Assembly (NCBI GenBank): GCA_933228895.1 | Contig: OW121848.1 | Location: forward strand, 134,124,615 to 134,188,614 | Direction: 5' to 3' | Length of the DNA stretch: 64,000 nucleotides | Source of the DNA: Platycnemis pennipes | Taxonomy: Eukaryota; Arthropoda; Insecta; Odonata; Platycnemididae | Part shown: positions 11,154 to 23,419 of the stretch, in pieces | Numbering within the stretch: the first letter of the stretch is position 1 | Layout of the letters: each line of letters begins with the position of its first letter | Position numbers and translations under genes: made by a program | The notes under the pieces: model-generated | The model's input: only the letters and a program-made list of their open reading frames with translations | Told to the model about the DNA's origin: nothing | Database searches by the model: none

Positions 11154-12295
11154 AGAGCCAAGCGAGAGAAGAGGAAAAAAGAGGAAGGATCGATGATAAA
11201 GAAGATGAAAAAAAAGACGTGCTACTGGACTGCGTTTATCTCACGGCATAGAAAAGCAGAGTAGTAAAACTGTTACGCATCGAAAATCTTGGTGTCAAAG
11301 ATAACACCAAATATTATAATTTTAATTTTAGCAGCGTGTAACGTTCAAACATTGAAATTTAATAATTCTACGCCACCTGTTATTCTCCAATCATGGTATT
11401 CAGAAAGCGATCAAAATAGGATTTGGCTATGTATGTCCGAAGGCTTCTCTGTGGGTTTTAGTCTCCGGTAGTCAGAACAACTCAGTTACCACGCAATTGT
11501 TAATTCCCATTCACTACATTTTAAAACAGGAATTATTTAGGTATTCATGGAAAGGAGAAAAATAGGGAACCTAAAGTAGATGAATGATATTTTTTTGCTG
11601 TAAAATTATGGAGGAACTCTCCTGGCTTTTTTCGCTCTCACTCTTCCTATGTTTCAGGAGGTAAAACCTACCTACCAATGTTATTTACGAATACAGTATT
11701 CTAAAGTTGACCTCAATATAAATAGTTTTTTCAAGTCAGAAAATGGCGGAGATTCTCTTCATTTTAGCAATAGTATTGTAAGCTCTATCAAATGTTATGC
11801 TCAGGTATGAAAATATAGAAGAATATCACTCCTTTTGGATCAGAGTTAGTTAAAAACAATTTAACATGCGCATATGAATATAAATGGGAATAGATATCAG
11901 TTTTCTCTAACTTACCCTCTACACCTCGCAACTCAAAGCTTCCTTCTCGCCTGTAAGAAAAGGGTAGTGACATCAGAGAACATGTCCCTCCAGCGCCTCT
12001 AATTTCTGTCGCTCGGCCTAGGCCATGTTGTATTAATTATAACTAAGTACTCACTGCCAAAATATAAGCTTGAGCATGCGTGTATATGGACATTAAAACG
12101 TCTTAATAGGGTATATTCGGGTAAAAATCCAGAGGAAAAGCTAATAGGTTCACTATAGCAAAGATACTTGTTATCAACCCGAATTTCATAGGATTAGGAT
12201 TGAGTTTTTAGGTACTCCAACCGACAAGTTTACATCACACCATCTAATCTGAATTAATTCGGTCCTTAACCTTGACAGAAACGCAACGACTCTAG
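11154..12295. other. AT-rich stretch, nothing recognised
   Basis: Short open frames only; no shared repeat seen. Confidence 0.4.
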
Positions 12296-12370
12296 CCTGG
12301 GCAGAACTTGAACCCTCGGCCTTTAGATTCCCGTGCAGGCAGCATGCCGACTTGGCTATTGAAGCCGAAA
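12296..12370 (-). mobile_element. tRNA-like segment (SINE head or tRNA relic)
   Basis: On the minus strand it carries an A box TAGCCAAGTCGG and, about 36 bases on, a B-box-like GGTTCAAGTTC. The anticodon and acceptor arms do not pair properly, so it is not a functional tRNA gene. No SINE body was recognised downstream. Confidence 0.5.
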
Positions 12371-13420
12371 AATTATGCGACGCGCTTTATGTTGCTGTTC
12401 TCTGCACGTTTTGTTAATCCTGTCAAGATGTGACATGAATCTTCGTGCTTTTCTTTTAACAGTAGGAGCCTATTTCTCATGGATATGAATGTGTTTATAT
12501 TAGTGTAAAACATATATGTATGTACATACCACCTGCTACGTTTATATTAAGAAATCACCCAAAGCTCTACGAGTAGAATCTCACAAGTCCTTAACAAACA
12601 TGATATCGTAGCTAACTTTACACGAAACCACTAATAAAAGACTTATTAAGATCGTTATAGGAAGAACGATTCTAGAAAATGACGGTGTTTATCAGACTTA
12701 CAGTTAACACATTTCAGACACCGAAAGGAGAGTAAAAACTGGGATCCTAGAGGATAGAAGTGTACATTTACTGTGACTATTGAAACGCTACATTAAATAG
12801 AGCACGCAAAAGAAGGACACCAAACAAGCTCTGAGAAAATAACTATACAGGTAAAGGGCAAAAAATTAAAAACTATCTACTATCAGGAAGGCTGTTGAAG
12901 TTCTCAAGCAATTGATTGCATTTAACTGGCACCTAGAGCAAAGGCTCAGGAAGTAATTTATCGCATCAATTTCTGGAATTCACAACCTTACCTAAGATAA
13001 TTTCCTCTCCCTTTCCAATGCCACCTGAGAAATACAAGAAACGCAGAAAAATGGAGCATCCCTTTTACTCTTGAAAAAAAACGGAACTTCACATCGGAAG
13101 GGAAGCAGTAGTAACTGCGTGAACTGTTCGGCGCAAAAAGCCCAGTATAAACAATGTATGTGTCGGTAAAAACAGATAGGTTGATACCATGCAGATCGAT
13201 CAGTATGGTAACACATAAAAAACTCTTGAATATAGTTAAGCATGCTAGCTTCACCCATGCTTGAATACATAGGAATATCGTGGTGAATATAAAGAAATGC
13301 TTACTCTATTATTAAAAACTTATTCTCTCTCATAGTTCTCAATTCTTTGATGCTAAGTACTGTGTGTGTGGCCACACCCAATTTTTACACACCGTAACAT
13401 ATCTACTAGTAGCATGCATC
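12371..13420. other. AT-rich stretch, nothing recognised
   Basis: Only short frames (12988-13270 minus) without motifs. Confidence 0.4.
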
Positions 13421-13569
13421 TAGTGCATGCTGGGAGATGACTCACCACGTGCTACAAACCCTATAAGTGGCACCCTAAAGGTAGGTATCCTGGGCGCGCT
13501 TTTAGAGGATGATATTGTTGCTTCCATCACTGGCATGTTCAACGAAACTCTCAATCAGTCACATTCATG

Positions 13570-13920
13570 CCCAGAACATAACATTTCTGTTATCCCCCTC
13601 TCCCTCACGTGCGGCATCCCCCTCCCCCAGGATTCCGACCACCCTCCCGGGAGGGGAGGAGACACGATGAGAAGGCCTATCTGGAAGGAGGAGGAGAAGC
13701 CCGACCTGGAAGATGAGATCCATCGACGCCGGGGCCAATATGGGAGACGAATGCCAGGCGCACCGCGACGGAGGCGACGACGAACGTCCCTTTCCCCACC
13801 CCCTCACCCCCCCTCCCCTCCCTCTCACACACGAACGGCAAGCATAACCACATCCCCACCCTCCCCACCCTCAGAATGAGAGCTCTCACACAGAAAACAA
13901 ACCCTCCCCCACTCACCTCC
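13570..13920. other. GC-rich, pyrimidine-skewed patch
   Basis: CCCCCTCCC-type tracts with a short mixed, CpG-containing core at about 13660-13790. The plus frame 13427-13879 ends in Pro/Ser/Arg-rich low complexity, and both minus frames are equally low-complexity. I see no domain and do not call a gene. Confidence 0.4.
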
Positions 13921-14804
13921 CTAGAGCTTTCCATTTCCCTTCCATCGTTCTCATTCCCCTTTTACAAGAGATGGATACGTACGTCATTCTAGAAGGCATA
14001 TTCCAAATTTATTGCAATCCTTGGTATTAGCAATCCTCAGTACAGGGGTTTTCGTACAAGGGGCCCATCCGAGCATTCGCCCAACTTTGTATGTCTTTGA
14101 GGTTTTTCGTTCTTTTTCATTAACAAATGCGTACTTTCCATTTATATTTGGTATGTCGTAGTTCACCACCCAAAATAGTGCTACTAAGATCCTTTACATG
14201 TTGATTTTTCTCTGGACGTAGCACTACCATCACTCGGTTTATCAGAGCAGTTAAAATAGTTCCACTTCAACGCTCTAGTTTGCATTCCTTCTTTGGAATA
14301 AGGCATTTTTCCGTCTCCACGATTGGAAGCGATATGAAGAACCATCAATACATAATAACCAACTGAAAATGACCTAATGCTAAGCGTGCTAAGGTGCCTT
14401 TCAATGTAAATTACTATTACAGTGTTGTTTTTTTCCTCTGCCTTCACAATGGAAAAATTCCACGAAGTCAAACCTCCTCAGGCACTGGTAACCTACCTGG
14501 CCAGAGCGTCTCGCATCGCTATCACCGTCTCGTTCTAATATATGAAGGATATCTTTTCTCAGAGCCACTGCATGGTAGGAACCAGCTTATTGGCCAAAGA
14601 TCATTCCGAACGGATATGATCACCTATTAAAGTCAACGTGTCTCATAGATATTTCGCCTATCTCTTACTTCGTATGCGTTTGAACGACACAGACATTTGA
14701 TATCACCTCAAGTATTGTTTGTGTACTTTAAGGTCTTTGACCCATGCAAAATCACTCCTTTTTTTCTGGTACCTACAAAATTAACGCCAAAAAGGATTAA
14801 GGGA
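13921..14804. other. Unassigned stretch
   Basis: AT-rich with short frames on both strands; no motif recognised. Confidence 0.35.
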
Positions 14805-14990
14805 ATGTAATTACCGGAGTGGAATTCGATCCTATGTTCCCGAGTTTGAATTCCGGCAGAAGGACATTTCGGATGAAGATCGGCTTAATACTTTGATCCC
14901 TTATGGCCTTATTAAAGAGTGGACCTAATGGTGATGTCTGGTGTCTGTCCACTCTTAATTCAGCCGTGAAAAAATCCTACATTAATTTAA
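14805..14990 (+). mobile_element. Degenerate SINE-like segment
   Basis: GGAATTCGATCC...TTCCCGAGTTTGAATTCCGGCAG resembles the B-box part of SINE-A (CCCGGGTTCGATTCCCGGCAG). The following GGACCTAATGGTGATGTCTGG resembles family D at 6590-6630. It is an old, uncertain copy. Confidence 0.4.
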
Positions 14991-17085
14991 ACACCCATCT
15001 ACCTTTGGCAGGAAACATACATTTTCTCCCGATTTTCTCCGACAAAAACAGCGACAACAGCATTCCTTACAATAATAATAATACTAACACATATCACGCG
15101 CGCATGACAATCATGCTCACTTATAAATCGTTGACGTTTTATTACCTATAATCGAGGATTATTTCGAATTTTTACGTCTTATTTCACCGAAATTGACCCT
15201 CAGAACGCACATTAAATGCATGAATAATTTGACCTCCACAAACCAAAAAATAACCTGATGTGTTAGGAACGGCATTCTCAATGTTAGTTAGTCGGTCGAT
15301 GACCTACACACACGTATCCCTACGTGGAACTGGAGCACCCTGGCACGTCCGTCAATTTAGCCTTCATCCTGTCTCCCAACGCTGGTGGCCTCCTCGTGCC
15401 TTCGACTCGCCGAATCCCCTTCCTGGGAATCCTCGTTCCTCGACGGCTAAAATACTTCACTCCCTCTCTCCAGCGGTTCCTTTACAATCCACTTCCCCAA
15501 TTCCGCCAATTTACTGCTTCTATTCCAGCCGCCTATGAAAATTCATCACCCGCTTGCCGGACGATAGCTTCAATTAGCTTGAGAATCCAACCGAAAGTTC
15601 TGAGTAAACCGGGAACGCCAGATTGACCATCGTGGCTCTGGCGCCATCGGCAGATGCGTACCCCCTACTGCCGCTGGAATGTTCACTCACTTTTAAACTA
15701 TAATAAAAATACTCTGCGATTCAATCGCTAGAATTGGTTCAGCACCCAGGATAAAAAAAAGAATGAGGAGCAAATCACAATTTATTACATGAGAGGCAGT
15801 TGTCAAGTAGGTGCTTTCATCAGTCATTTCACAATTATAAAAACAATGGGCACCCTTTGAATTAACACCTAGAAGTACTAACCAAAAAATAGTGCAACAA
15901 AAAACCTAGAATTGTACTGATACTTATAAAGCGCAATAATAAATCTTGCAATGATTTGAATGTTCTGACCTAGTTGAGTCTACAATATACGGTGAACGGA
16001 TTGGAAAAATACTATAACTTGAATGAAATGTTTTTAAACACTAATAACCAATAACGGGTGGAGACACAAAACTACTGTATTCGGGAAGAGCTGATTCACA
16101 TGCTATGCTGATGTTGTTTTAATGGCTAAAATATCGAAGATAGATCGAAGTTAAACATTCATTTTATTGTACGACAAATTCCGCGGATTAGGAACGTGAA
16201 TTTGATCATGTGACGTGTTGTAATTCCGGCATTTTGATTCCACAAAATGTAAACAACGGTTCAGGGGGAAGTTTAACAGCACTACCTACCTTCAAGACGG
16301 TGGAAAATTGAGCGAATATGGGTATTTGAGACAGGCGGCTATTCCACTGCTGTCTCCACAAAATCTGGAGGTTTCTCATTCTCACAAGGAAACAGTGACA
16401 GCGCACATCGATTGTATTGAACTTGGTGTGAAATACAATTTACAATTAATGTTTACAGCCCTGATGATGATTCAATAAATTCAGTGCAAGTGTGTCTCAA
16501 TCGGAAGTAAAAATAGAAAGAGTTATCAAGTGAGAGTTAAAGCATGTCGAAATAAAACTCAGTTACCTCTGATTATACAATCCGTTCCTAGCAGTCATAT
16601 TTACAGAAAAACTCTAAACAATCCATCTTGATAATTGCTCTGAATAATTAGAAAAAGGTAACATTTTTGCTCCCGCGTGGAGTGCCAATCTTCTCTCCAA
16701 GCAAAGGAAGGAGTAGAAATGGAGGATTGGAACTCAATATGGCTGATTGAACACTATATTTGTACAAACTTCAACTTTTAGCAACGATTATCCACTTTTT
16801 GTGGCAATTACTCCAACACTATGAGAAATACACGGGATTTCCCTTAACTCCGTTTCACCGAAGTAAGTCTCGAACGGAATGATGCCGCAGACGGCGTAGG
16901 AAGAGTTGGTCCAAATTGCTGATAATATCAGTCGAAAACAGCGCAGTGTTAACCTCGGGAAGGGGAAGAATGTAGAGGGAACCAATGTAGGGGTGGAAAT
17001 TTGGTGGAATGGGTTGGTTCGCTGTAAAAATAAAACATGATGACCCCACCGGATCAAAGTCTCCAACAACCACCCCCTCCAACTC
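14991..17085. other. 2.1 kb stretch without recognised features
   Basis: A more GC-balanced segment at about 15320-15630 is open in two plus frames (15260-15538 and 15324-15626) but shows no recognisable domain. The rest is AT-rich. Confidence 0.35.
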
Positions 17086-17089
17086 GGCC

Positions 17090-17740
17090 TCAAACAGACC
17101 CTTTATGCGCAAGGGGAATAACGTGCGGAATAAAATTTCTGAGGGAGGATCGCCCCTACGGAGTGGTGCTAGAGGGGGAGAAAGATGGAATTGAGAGGGG
17201 AAGGGGGGGAGTCGGAGGTTTTTAATGACTCACGCCGTTGCAGGGGATTAAGGTCGCCTCGAGAGTTCCTCACAAGAAGGAAGGGATGCTGCGGAGAGAT
17301 GGAAGAAAAGATGAGAATCTCGCCTTCGCAAGTGGGGTGAGGGAGGAGGTTAAAGCTCTCTCTCTCTCCTTTTCCCTCCGCTGCTCTCTGTTCACCCTCT
17401 CGAATGAACGACGGAGTGACCTCACTACTGGGATTCCGCCCCGGATGACATCACGGCCTCGCTTTAGAATCCAAAGGCGGGGCGGGTTTTGAAGAAAAAA
17501 AAATAAGGAGGGAAAACGTACAACCGCGGTGATAACCCCTTTTAAAACGACAATGATCCGCCTCCAAGCGTGATTTGATCGAGCGAAAGCGATGTCTCAG
17601 CGCGAGTGTCGCAAGAAATGCGAATTGCCGACCAACGCGCGCACAAAGAGTGCTCAATCCATCTTCACGGAATGAGCTCGTGCATCCAGATGCGGATTTC
17701 CCACGCAAAGAGCTCATATCTGAATCGGTAGGGAAAGAAA
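17090..17740. other. GC/CpG-rich patch
   Basis: Purine-rich GGGGGAG tracts (17160-17220) and a CT run at about 17355-17400 lead into a CpG-dense part (17530-17720, for example CAGCGCGAGTGTCGC, CAACGCGCGCAC). Overlapping open frames occur on both strands with no recognisable domain. It is CpG-island-like, but no gene is evident next to it. Confidence 0.4.
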
Positions 17741-19370
17741 TCTGGGAGAACGGTATGGAATGATTCAGATTACTACAAACGAAAGATTTTGTCTATTAAG
17801 TTGAGTTGCAGGTAGAATGGCAAACGCAAGTGGTGGTACTGACAAATAACACAGGATTATGATGCGCCAATCAACTTATCTATTCATCGGCTCCTCCTAT
17901 ATTTTACAACTTTAGAATAATTTTCCCTTTACGTACACCATTCCCGTCTGCAGCGTTGCTCACGACTTACTCGCTTCGCATGGAACCGAAAAATCACTAT
18001 CCTTTTCCTCCTACCTCCAATTTTGCCTAGCGTTTTACCTTTTAAAATATCGTTGCATTTAGTTCCATCTACCAACTATTCAGCTACACAACCTCCTCTA
18101 AATATATTTCAGCAACTGTGTCTTCTCCCTAATCCTTGTCAATTTTTAGTCAATAATGTATTTTATAGGCCTACCAACCTTGCCCGACCTTACCTATTAA
18201 AAGTGCATCAAATACAAAAGTGCACAAATGATAGAAAATGAAATCAAGCCTTTGCATCCGCCAACGCTTGCGACGCAGTCCCATCAAATATTTCACTCAA
18301 CTGATTGCTCCGTATTTTTGCCCCAGGCTTACCCCAAGTTACCTCGAGGCTTATCTTTGAAAGAAAACCATGATGTTGCAGGACATAAAAGCATACCAAG
18401 ACGACAATAATCTATATTTTTTAACAGAGTAGGGTGCAGTAAATGTTTTCCATAAGTCAACAACATTCCATGGAAAAGGATGAAGTATATATAGATATTA
18501 TTTTCTAAGGGAAAGGGAAGTAGAAACATTACCGATAGCATTTTCAAAGCTTAAGAGATGAAAGAAAGTACAAAGTCCTCAATAATAGCACAGGCATAAA
18601 GGAAGAAAATGACGATTCCATCAAAATTTACGGTGGAGAAGCTTGCGACGGCGAGATGAAAGGAAAGTCCCATTAGGTGAGGGGTTGAAGGAGAGGCAGG
18701 GGAATCAGTCGGAGGACCATACAGACGCCCGGGCGGAAAGAGAGAGAGATGAGAGAACCGAAGGGTTGAGGAAAAAACATCATCGGGTCTGCTGCCACTT
18801 GCTGGCTAGTTTGGCCTCTAACAAAAGACAAAAGTTGTATCCCACAAGGATGCCACTCCATGCGAACCCCCTATTGCATTTTAATTCGTGAAAACTCCAA
18901 ACATAACCAGCCTCGAACTTTTCCAACAAAAATCCAAATGTTCTCTCATCTCACTTACCATTTACATGACTGTTGTGTTTTTGCTCTCCTGCATGGTGAT
19001 TGTGACCTCAGAAATATTCGGGACAAACACATAAGTTTTATTTCCTTTCTTCTTTTTTGAAAGACCACAGGGTTCCCAAATTTAAATCAACTACTAGAGG
19101 CTCAAGAAATTTGCAAGGCTATTTTTTTTAAGCACCAAGATTCGAAACATCGTATATCTCCATAACTTGCAGGAGTTGAACTACGAAACGGTGTGTGCAC
19201 AATAAATGATTTAGGGGAGAATAAAGTGCTATAAAAATCATATTGGCCAAGTACTCATTTACACTACTAATCCTCTCAAATTCTTCTCCCTTCACCAGGA
19301 ATTCTTTGTCAATTTCCCGCGAGTTCTTCCCTCCCATGATTCTTAACTCGAGTGAGAGAAAGAGGGAGGG
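17741..19370. other. 1.6 kb stretch without recognised features
   Basis: AT-rich; short frames only; a GA-rich run at about 18640-18770. Confidence 0.35.
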
Positions 19371-20045
19371 GATAGTTCACATCTTCCATCACCTCCTCAA
19401 GAGCGTTCACCCCTCCGTCTCCTCTACTCGCAACTCCCCCATCGGACGAACACAACTACCCTCCCCCGTCCCTCATCGGCAACCTTCATCCTTCGCTATC
19501 CTTCACGCCCGCCAGCCGACGGGAAAAAACGGTCCAATATCAATTAATTAAGCCCATTTCTCTCTCTCCCTCAACCAACCCTTATGTTCTTCCCGCAATG
19601 CCAAACGCTCTATAACCCCCTCCCCCCTCCTACCTCCGACCCCAGCACTGCCGACACACGTCTTCCCTCCTGTCCTTACCCCCCACCTAAAAATCCCCTA
19701 CGGAAAACCACCCCTTCCACCGCTCCCCTGACCGCCGATTCCCGCCAAACGTCAGGGGAAAAAGACGGGGACGGAAAAAAAGGAGAGACAATAGACCACG
19801 AATGAGAGTGTCGGCTCTCCACCCCCGCGCCACCCCCCTCCCCCCCAGAGTTCCTTTTTTTTCCACCCTTTCATTTGGTTACTGGCGCCCGCTGAATGCC
19901 AGATTAGACGCAGGCCTCGAAATTAGGCTGATGATGAAAAATGGTCGCGCGCTAATGACGAACGTCCACACACAACCAGCGGGCTCTGAGCATCGCCAGT
20001 TTCACCGAGAGACACGAAATACGCAGAACACGGCAACACCATATT
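19370..20045. other. Pyrimidine-rich GC patch
   Basis: Long C/T-rich plus strand (19380-19760), then a CpG-containing tail to about 20040. Frames 19243-19551, 19584-19805 and 19802-20047 are proline/serine-rich by composition and show no domain. Confidence 0.4.
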
Positions 20046-21595
20046 GAATTTAAGAGGGGGCTTAAAGATTCAAAGCAAGTTGCTTCCTCTTAAGCGACGA
20101 GCTTGGTTTTAGAATGACAAATTGCTGAACTTGATGAAATTCCTAAATAATCATCCACTGCTAGTCAAGAGAACGTTAAAGACATCCCATATTGCGAACA
20201 ATGGTGAGATTTAAGCCCTTCTCATACTATGATAACGCCTTGTTCACAAAGACGTGACTTTCTTATTTTAACAAAACATATACCATGCCCAGTATAGGGC
20301 AGAGGATTTGTTTTCGGACAGATTGCTACGGGATTTTTTGCCAATATGAATTGCAACGGGATTGTGGAGGGTTAGTGATTATTTAAATTTATAAATATGC
20401 GGCAACTTTTTAGGCTTAGGCCATATTTTTGTTTTCCAGAGTTCCATAAATAGCAGCTAGAATGGGAAAAGGAAGGATATTGAATTTGCAATGATGACAT
20501 TAGTAGATTTGAACTCCAAAGTCCCCTATTAAACCAACCATCGTGTCAAATCACCCCATACAAATGAGTGATAACTGTGCAACAAAGGACGCCAAGAATT
20601 TTTAATGAATTCGGGGTCTTTCACGAAGAGACAATTCACATGACTCACTTAGTAGCACATGTACTCCCTCTACTTGAACTCCATCGTTCTTCTGTAACAC
20701 CATCCTTCAAATTCTGTCAGCCTAACCTTTTTTATGAGGCTACCGTAGTCCCTTGTTCGTTATCATCACTAAAGTACCTTCAGACAGCAAGTTCGGATGA
20801 AGTTCGTTTACTAACTTCCAACCTGATTCTCGGCTACAGGATCTTTTGTTAGAGTACTCTCCTTTAGTGGAAAACGATACTGTTTACTTCCTTCGTTTCG
20901 TCCATCGTTTCAAGAACACATTTTTTGACGCCCAAAAATGTAAAATAATCTGGGAGGCACTTCGCAGGAGTCGGATCCGGTACCAATAATTCAGTTTATA
21001 TAATTTATATACCTTGGAGAATCAATCTCGAATCGGACTGGCATCAGTAATGTACCAAACACTTTGGGAGCCTCATATAAAGAAGGTCATTTGAAGCGAG
21101 CAGCAACGTAAATTATTTTCATTAGGTGTGCAAAGTGACACTACTCTCATTACTTTAACACGGTTTTCGTGCATCATAGTCTAGGCTAGGGTAGGGTAAA
21201 TATAGATGAGATTCTCTTCCATCTTTAAGGCTTGCTGATAGACTCGTTACTTATATTAATTAAAAATATTATCTAATTTAGACAAGCGTATCAAATCCTA
21301 TCCATGAGCCATAGACACATTTTTATAAACAAGGACAAGTTAAGATAATATTAAAACTCGTAACAGTATTCATTACGTCTCAGTAGCATAATAAAAAGTT
21401 ACACAAAATTGATATCCACGGTCTTCATAATAAGTTATGGTCATACGGTTATAAGATGTCTTAGACAAATAATTTTTTGAAGACATATATCCACGTTGGC
21501 ATCATCAAATAAAATTATGATAATTTCATTTGCTGATGTTTATATATGCTATTACAAATGTAACCATAATAGTTTCATGCTCCATTTCATTTCAG
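20046..21595. other. 1.5 kb AT-rich stretch, nothing recognised
   Basis: No repeat shared with the rest of the window and no supported gene. A 94-codon plus frame (20568-20852) has no recognisable motif. Confidence 0.35.
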
Positions 21596-22200
21596 AGCCA
21601 CATGCTCCCCAAAGGAAAACTGCAGTTTGCAAGCCGCATTCGGCTTTCGATCCGCAGTTTTTCAAGGACTGTTCTATCCCAGTCATTTTAGCGAGCTCCG
21701 TGAGTTGATTGCGTATTCAGAAGGCGATAGACGTCAAACGGATCGACTTCGTGGAGCTCCAGTCAATCGCAGCCTATACACCAAATGGCGCACCTAGGGT
21801 CTACCCAAACCTTTATGCGGTAAAGGACCAACTGACCGTCGCATTCGTGTTCCGTTCTCGAGCGCATAACTTTGAACACCCCGAGTGCCTTTCCACCCCC
21901 ACATCGACCCCTTCCGGGCCAGGGTCATAGATAGCCTCCCTTCCCACGGCTCGCCACTCCAAGCCGGGGTTACGTCACCCCTTTAGGAAGTGGAGATTAT
22001 TAAGCCGCTACACACAATCCCACTTGGCCGACGGCATAAAAACCATCGCAGTGCCACGGGATGCTCGAAATGTTGACGCATTCGGACTAGCGCTGCGGAG
22101 CATCAGGCATCTCCCCTCCTCCCGAAGGAGGCCGACAGAAGTCACCTACAGGAGGCTGCGGGAATAACCTAAGAAGTTTACCTCTCCAAGCACCTTGAAT
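21596..22200. other. Unrecognised GC-balanced segment, possibly a decayed coding element
   Basis: About 600 bp of mixed-complexity, CpG-containing sequence between AT-rich flanks, unlike the polypurine patches elsewhere. Plus frame 21709-21930 (73 codons, MRIQKAIDVKRIDFVELQSI...) and interrupted minus-strand frames are both moderately protein-like. Stops break each frame. I do not recognise a family. It could be a decayed transposon ORF or a pseudogene. Confidence 0.3.
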
Positions 22201-22494
22201 TGATCGTATTTTATCACAGGGTCACATATCTTACAATGAGGCTGGGCTAATGAAGGAGATATCCGCATTAATAATGTCCCCAATTATCAAAGCTCTCGAG
22301 GTAACTAACCCCTAAAAGATCGGTAATCAGTGTGGTCGCATAGTATAGACTGAAGAGGGCAGATTGAAGTCACCGAGAGGGTAACAAGCCCCAAGTGGGG
22401 TTAAGTTCATACGCACAAATTATGGGTACGGGGTAAAATTTATTTTCCTGTACCGCTTGTGGTTTCTTGGAAAGATCTAATAATGGCACTGGAT

Positions 22495-22545
22495 GAACTC
22501 TTCTCTCACCAACTACATCAACCTTCGGGTTCAACACAGTGATTA
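22495..22545 (+). mobile_element. SINE-B fragment
   Basis: CTCTCACC...CAACCTTCGGGTT matches, in opposite orientation, the distal part of the minus-strand SINE-B at 38883-39186 (GATTCAACCCGAAGGTTGG). Only about 50 bp is recognisable. Confidence 0.45.
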
Positions 22546-22554
22546 GAGGGATTG

Positions 22555-22740
22555 ATCATCATCATCAACATCTTCGTGGGTCAACAATCCTAGAATTGGT
22601 TTGACGCGGCCCTCCACTCGATTCTTCTATCGACCAACCTCTTCATAATTAATATAATTCCTCTCTTTCACATCCTTCACAACTCTTACTCTATATAACT
22701 GTTACGTGGTCTGCCTTCTCCATTCTTACCGTGCATTACT
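22555..22740 (-). mobile_element. Endonuclease-RT LINE 3' end
   Basis: It starts with the (ATC)n-type tail ATCATCATCATCAAC, followed by GTCAACAATCCTAGAATTGG. This is the reverse complement of the ending of the plus-strand copy at 57320-57410. Upstream on the minus strand it still reads VKDVKERNYIN, matching the same coding region there. Heavily 5'-truncated. Confidence 0.75.
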
Positions 22741-22781
22741 GATGCCCACCAATTTATTCACATGCCTAAAGACTAAAAAAA

Positions 22782-23149
22782 AAATAATTTAGCGAGGATC
22801 GGGTTGGTGTGCTGGCTAGAGTACTGACCTCCCATCCCGGGAGGGCCCGGGTTCGATTCCCAGCAGTGGCAGATTTTTCAGTGGAAAACTGGTCCCCACT
22901 TGAGTGTCTTGTGGAGGGCATTTCAAGTTCAGTACTCCGTCCGTTGGATGGGACGTTAAGCCGTGGTCCCCTTGGCGCCTTACGTGAAGAGTAGGCTAAT
23001 GCCGACGCCGGGTTTCTCTCCACCCTTCTTCCGTTCCTTGAAAAAACTCCTACCCTTACCCAATTACCCACCTATCCTAAATGGCGCAAATGACCTCAGC
23101 AGTCGGTCGCCTCCCCTGAATAACCAACCAAACCAACCAAATAATTTAG
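22782..23149 (+). mobile_element. SINE-A copy 3, full length with 11-bp TSD
   Basis: Body 22793-23138 between AAATAATTTAG at 22782-22792 and 23139-23149. Intact B box GGGTTCGATTCC, A-box-like TGGCTAGAGTACTG, tail CCAACCAAACCAACC. Open frames on both strands here (22766-23071 minus, 22809-22994 plus) are SINE artefacts. Confidence 0.93.
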
Positions 23150-23220
23150 ATCAAAAGTTCATCAGCAATGAAAAACGTACTTGCTAGAACGAAGGTTTCC
23201 GCGGTGATGGTTTGATCTCT

Positions 23221-23417
23221 GCATTGTTTCGGGTTTTCTTCCACGTCAGTTGGCTTGTGGACAACAGTCTCACTGGCTCTCCTGCCAGAGTCTTCAGGTC
23301 GAAGGTGACTGTTGTCTACTAGACTGTTGTCTCGCTAGCTCTCCTGCCAGCGTCTTCAGGTCGAAGGTGACTGTCGTCTACTAGCCAGCTAACGCGGAAG
23401 AAAACCCGAAACAATGC
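23221..23417 (-). repeat. Inverted repeat enclosing a 62-bp tandem dimer; Penelope-tail-like
   Basis: Outer arms of 35 bp (23221-23255 and 23383-23417) are inverted copies with about 3 mismatches. Between them lie two 62-bp tandem units (23261-23322, 23323-23384) sharing CTCTCCTGCCAG and GTCTTCAGGTCGAAGGTGAC. On the minus strand each unit reads CCTGAAGA, a stem-loop (CTGGC AGGAGA GCCAG or GCTGGC AGGAGA GCTAGC) and then GAGAC. This resembles the CUGANGA / stem II / GAAA layout of hammerhead ribozymes in Penelope-like elements, with GAGA in place of GAAA. Assignment to a Penelope-like element is inference. Confidence 0.6.
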
Positions 23418-23419
23418 AG

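Noticed and set aside
13427..13879. 150-codon plus-strand frame
   Set aside because: The second half is Arg/Pro/Ser low complexity in a CT-rich patch; no domain recognised and no splice context seen.
15260..15626. Two overlapping plus-strand frames in a GC-balanced stretch
   Set aside because: Both frames are open over the same bases and neither shows a domain; cannot decide that either is coding.
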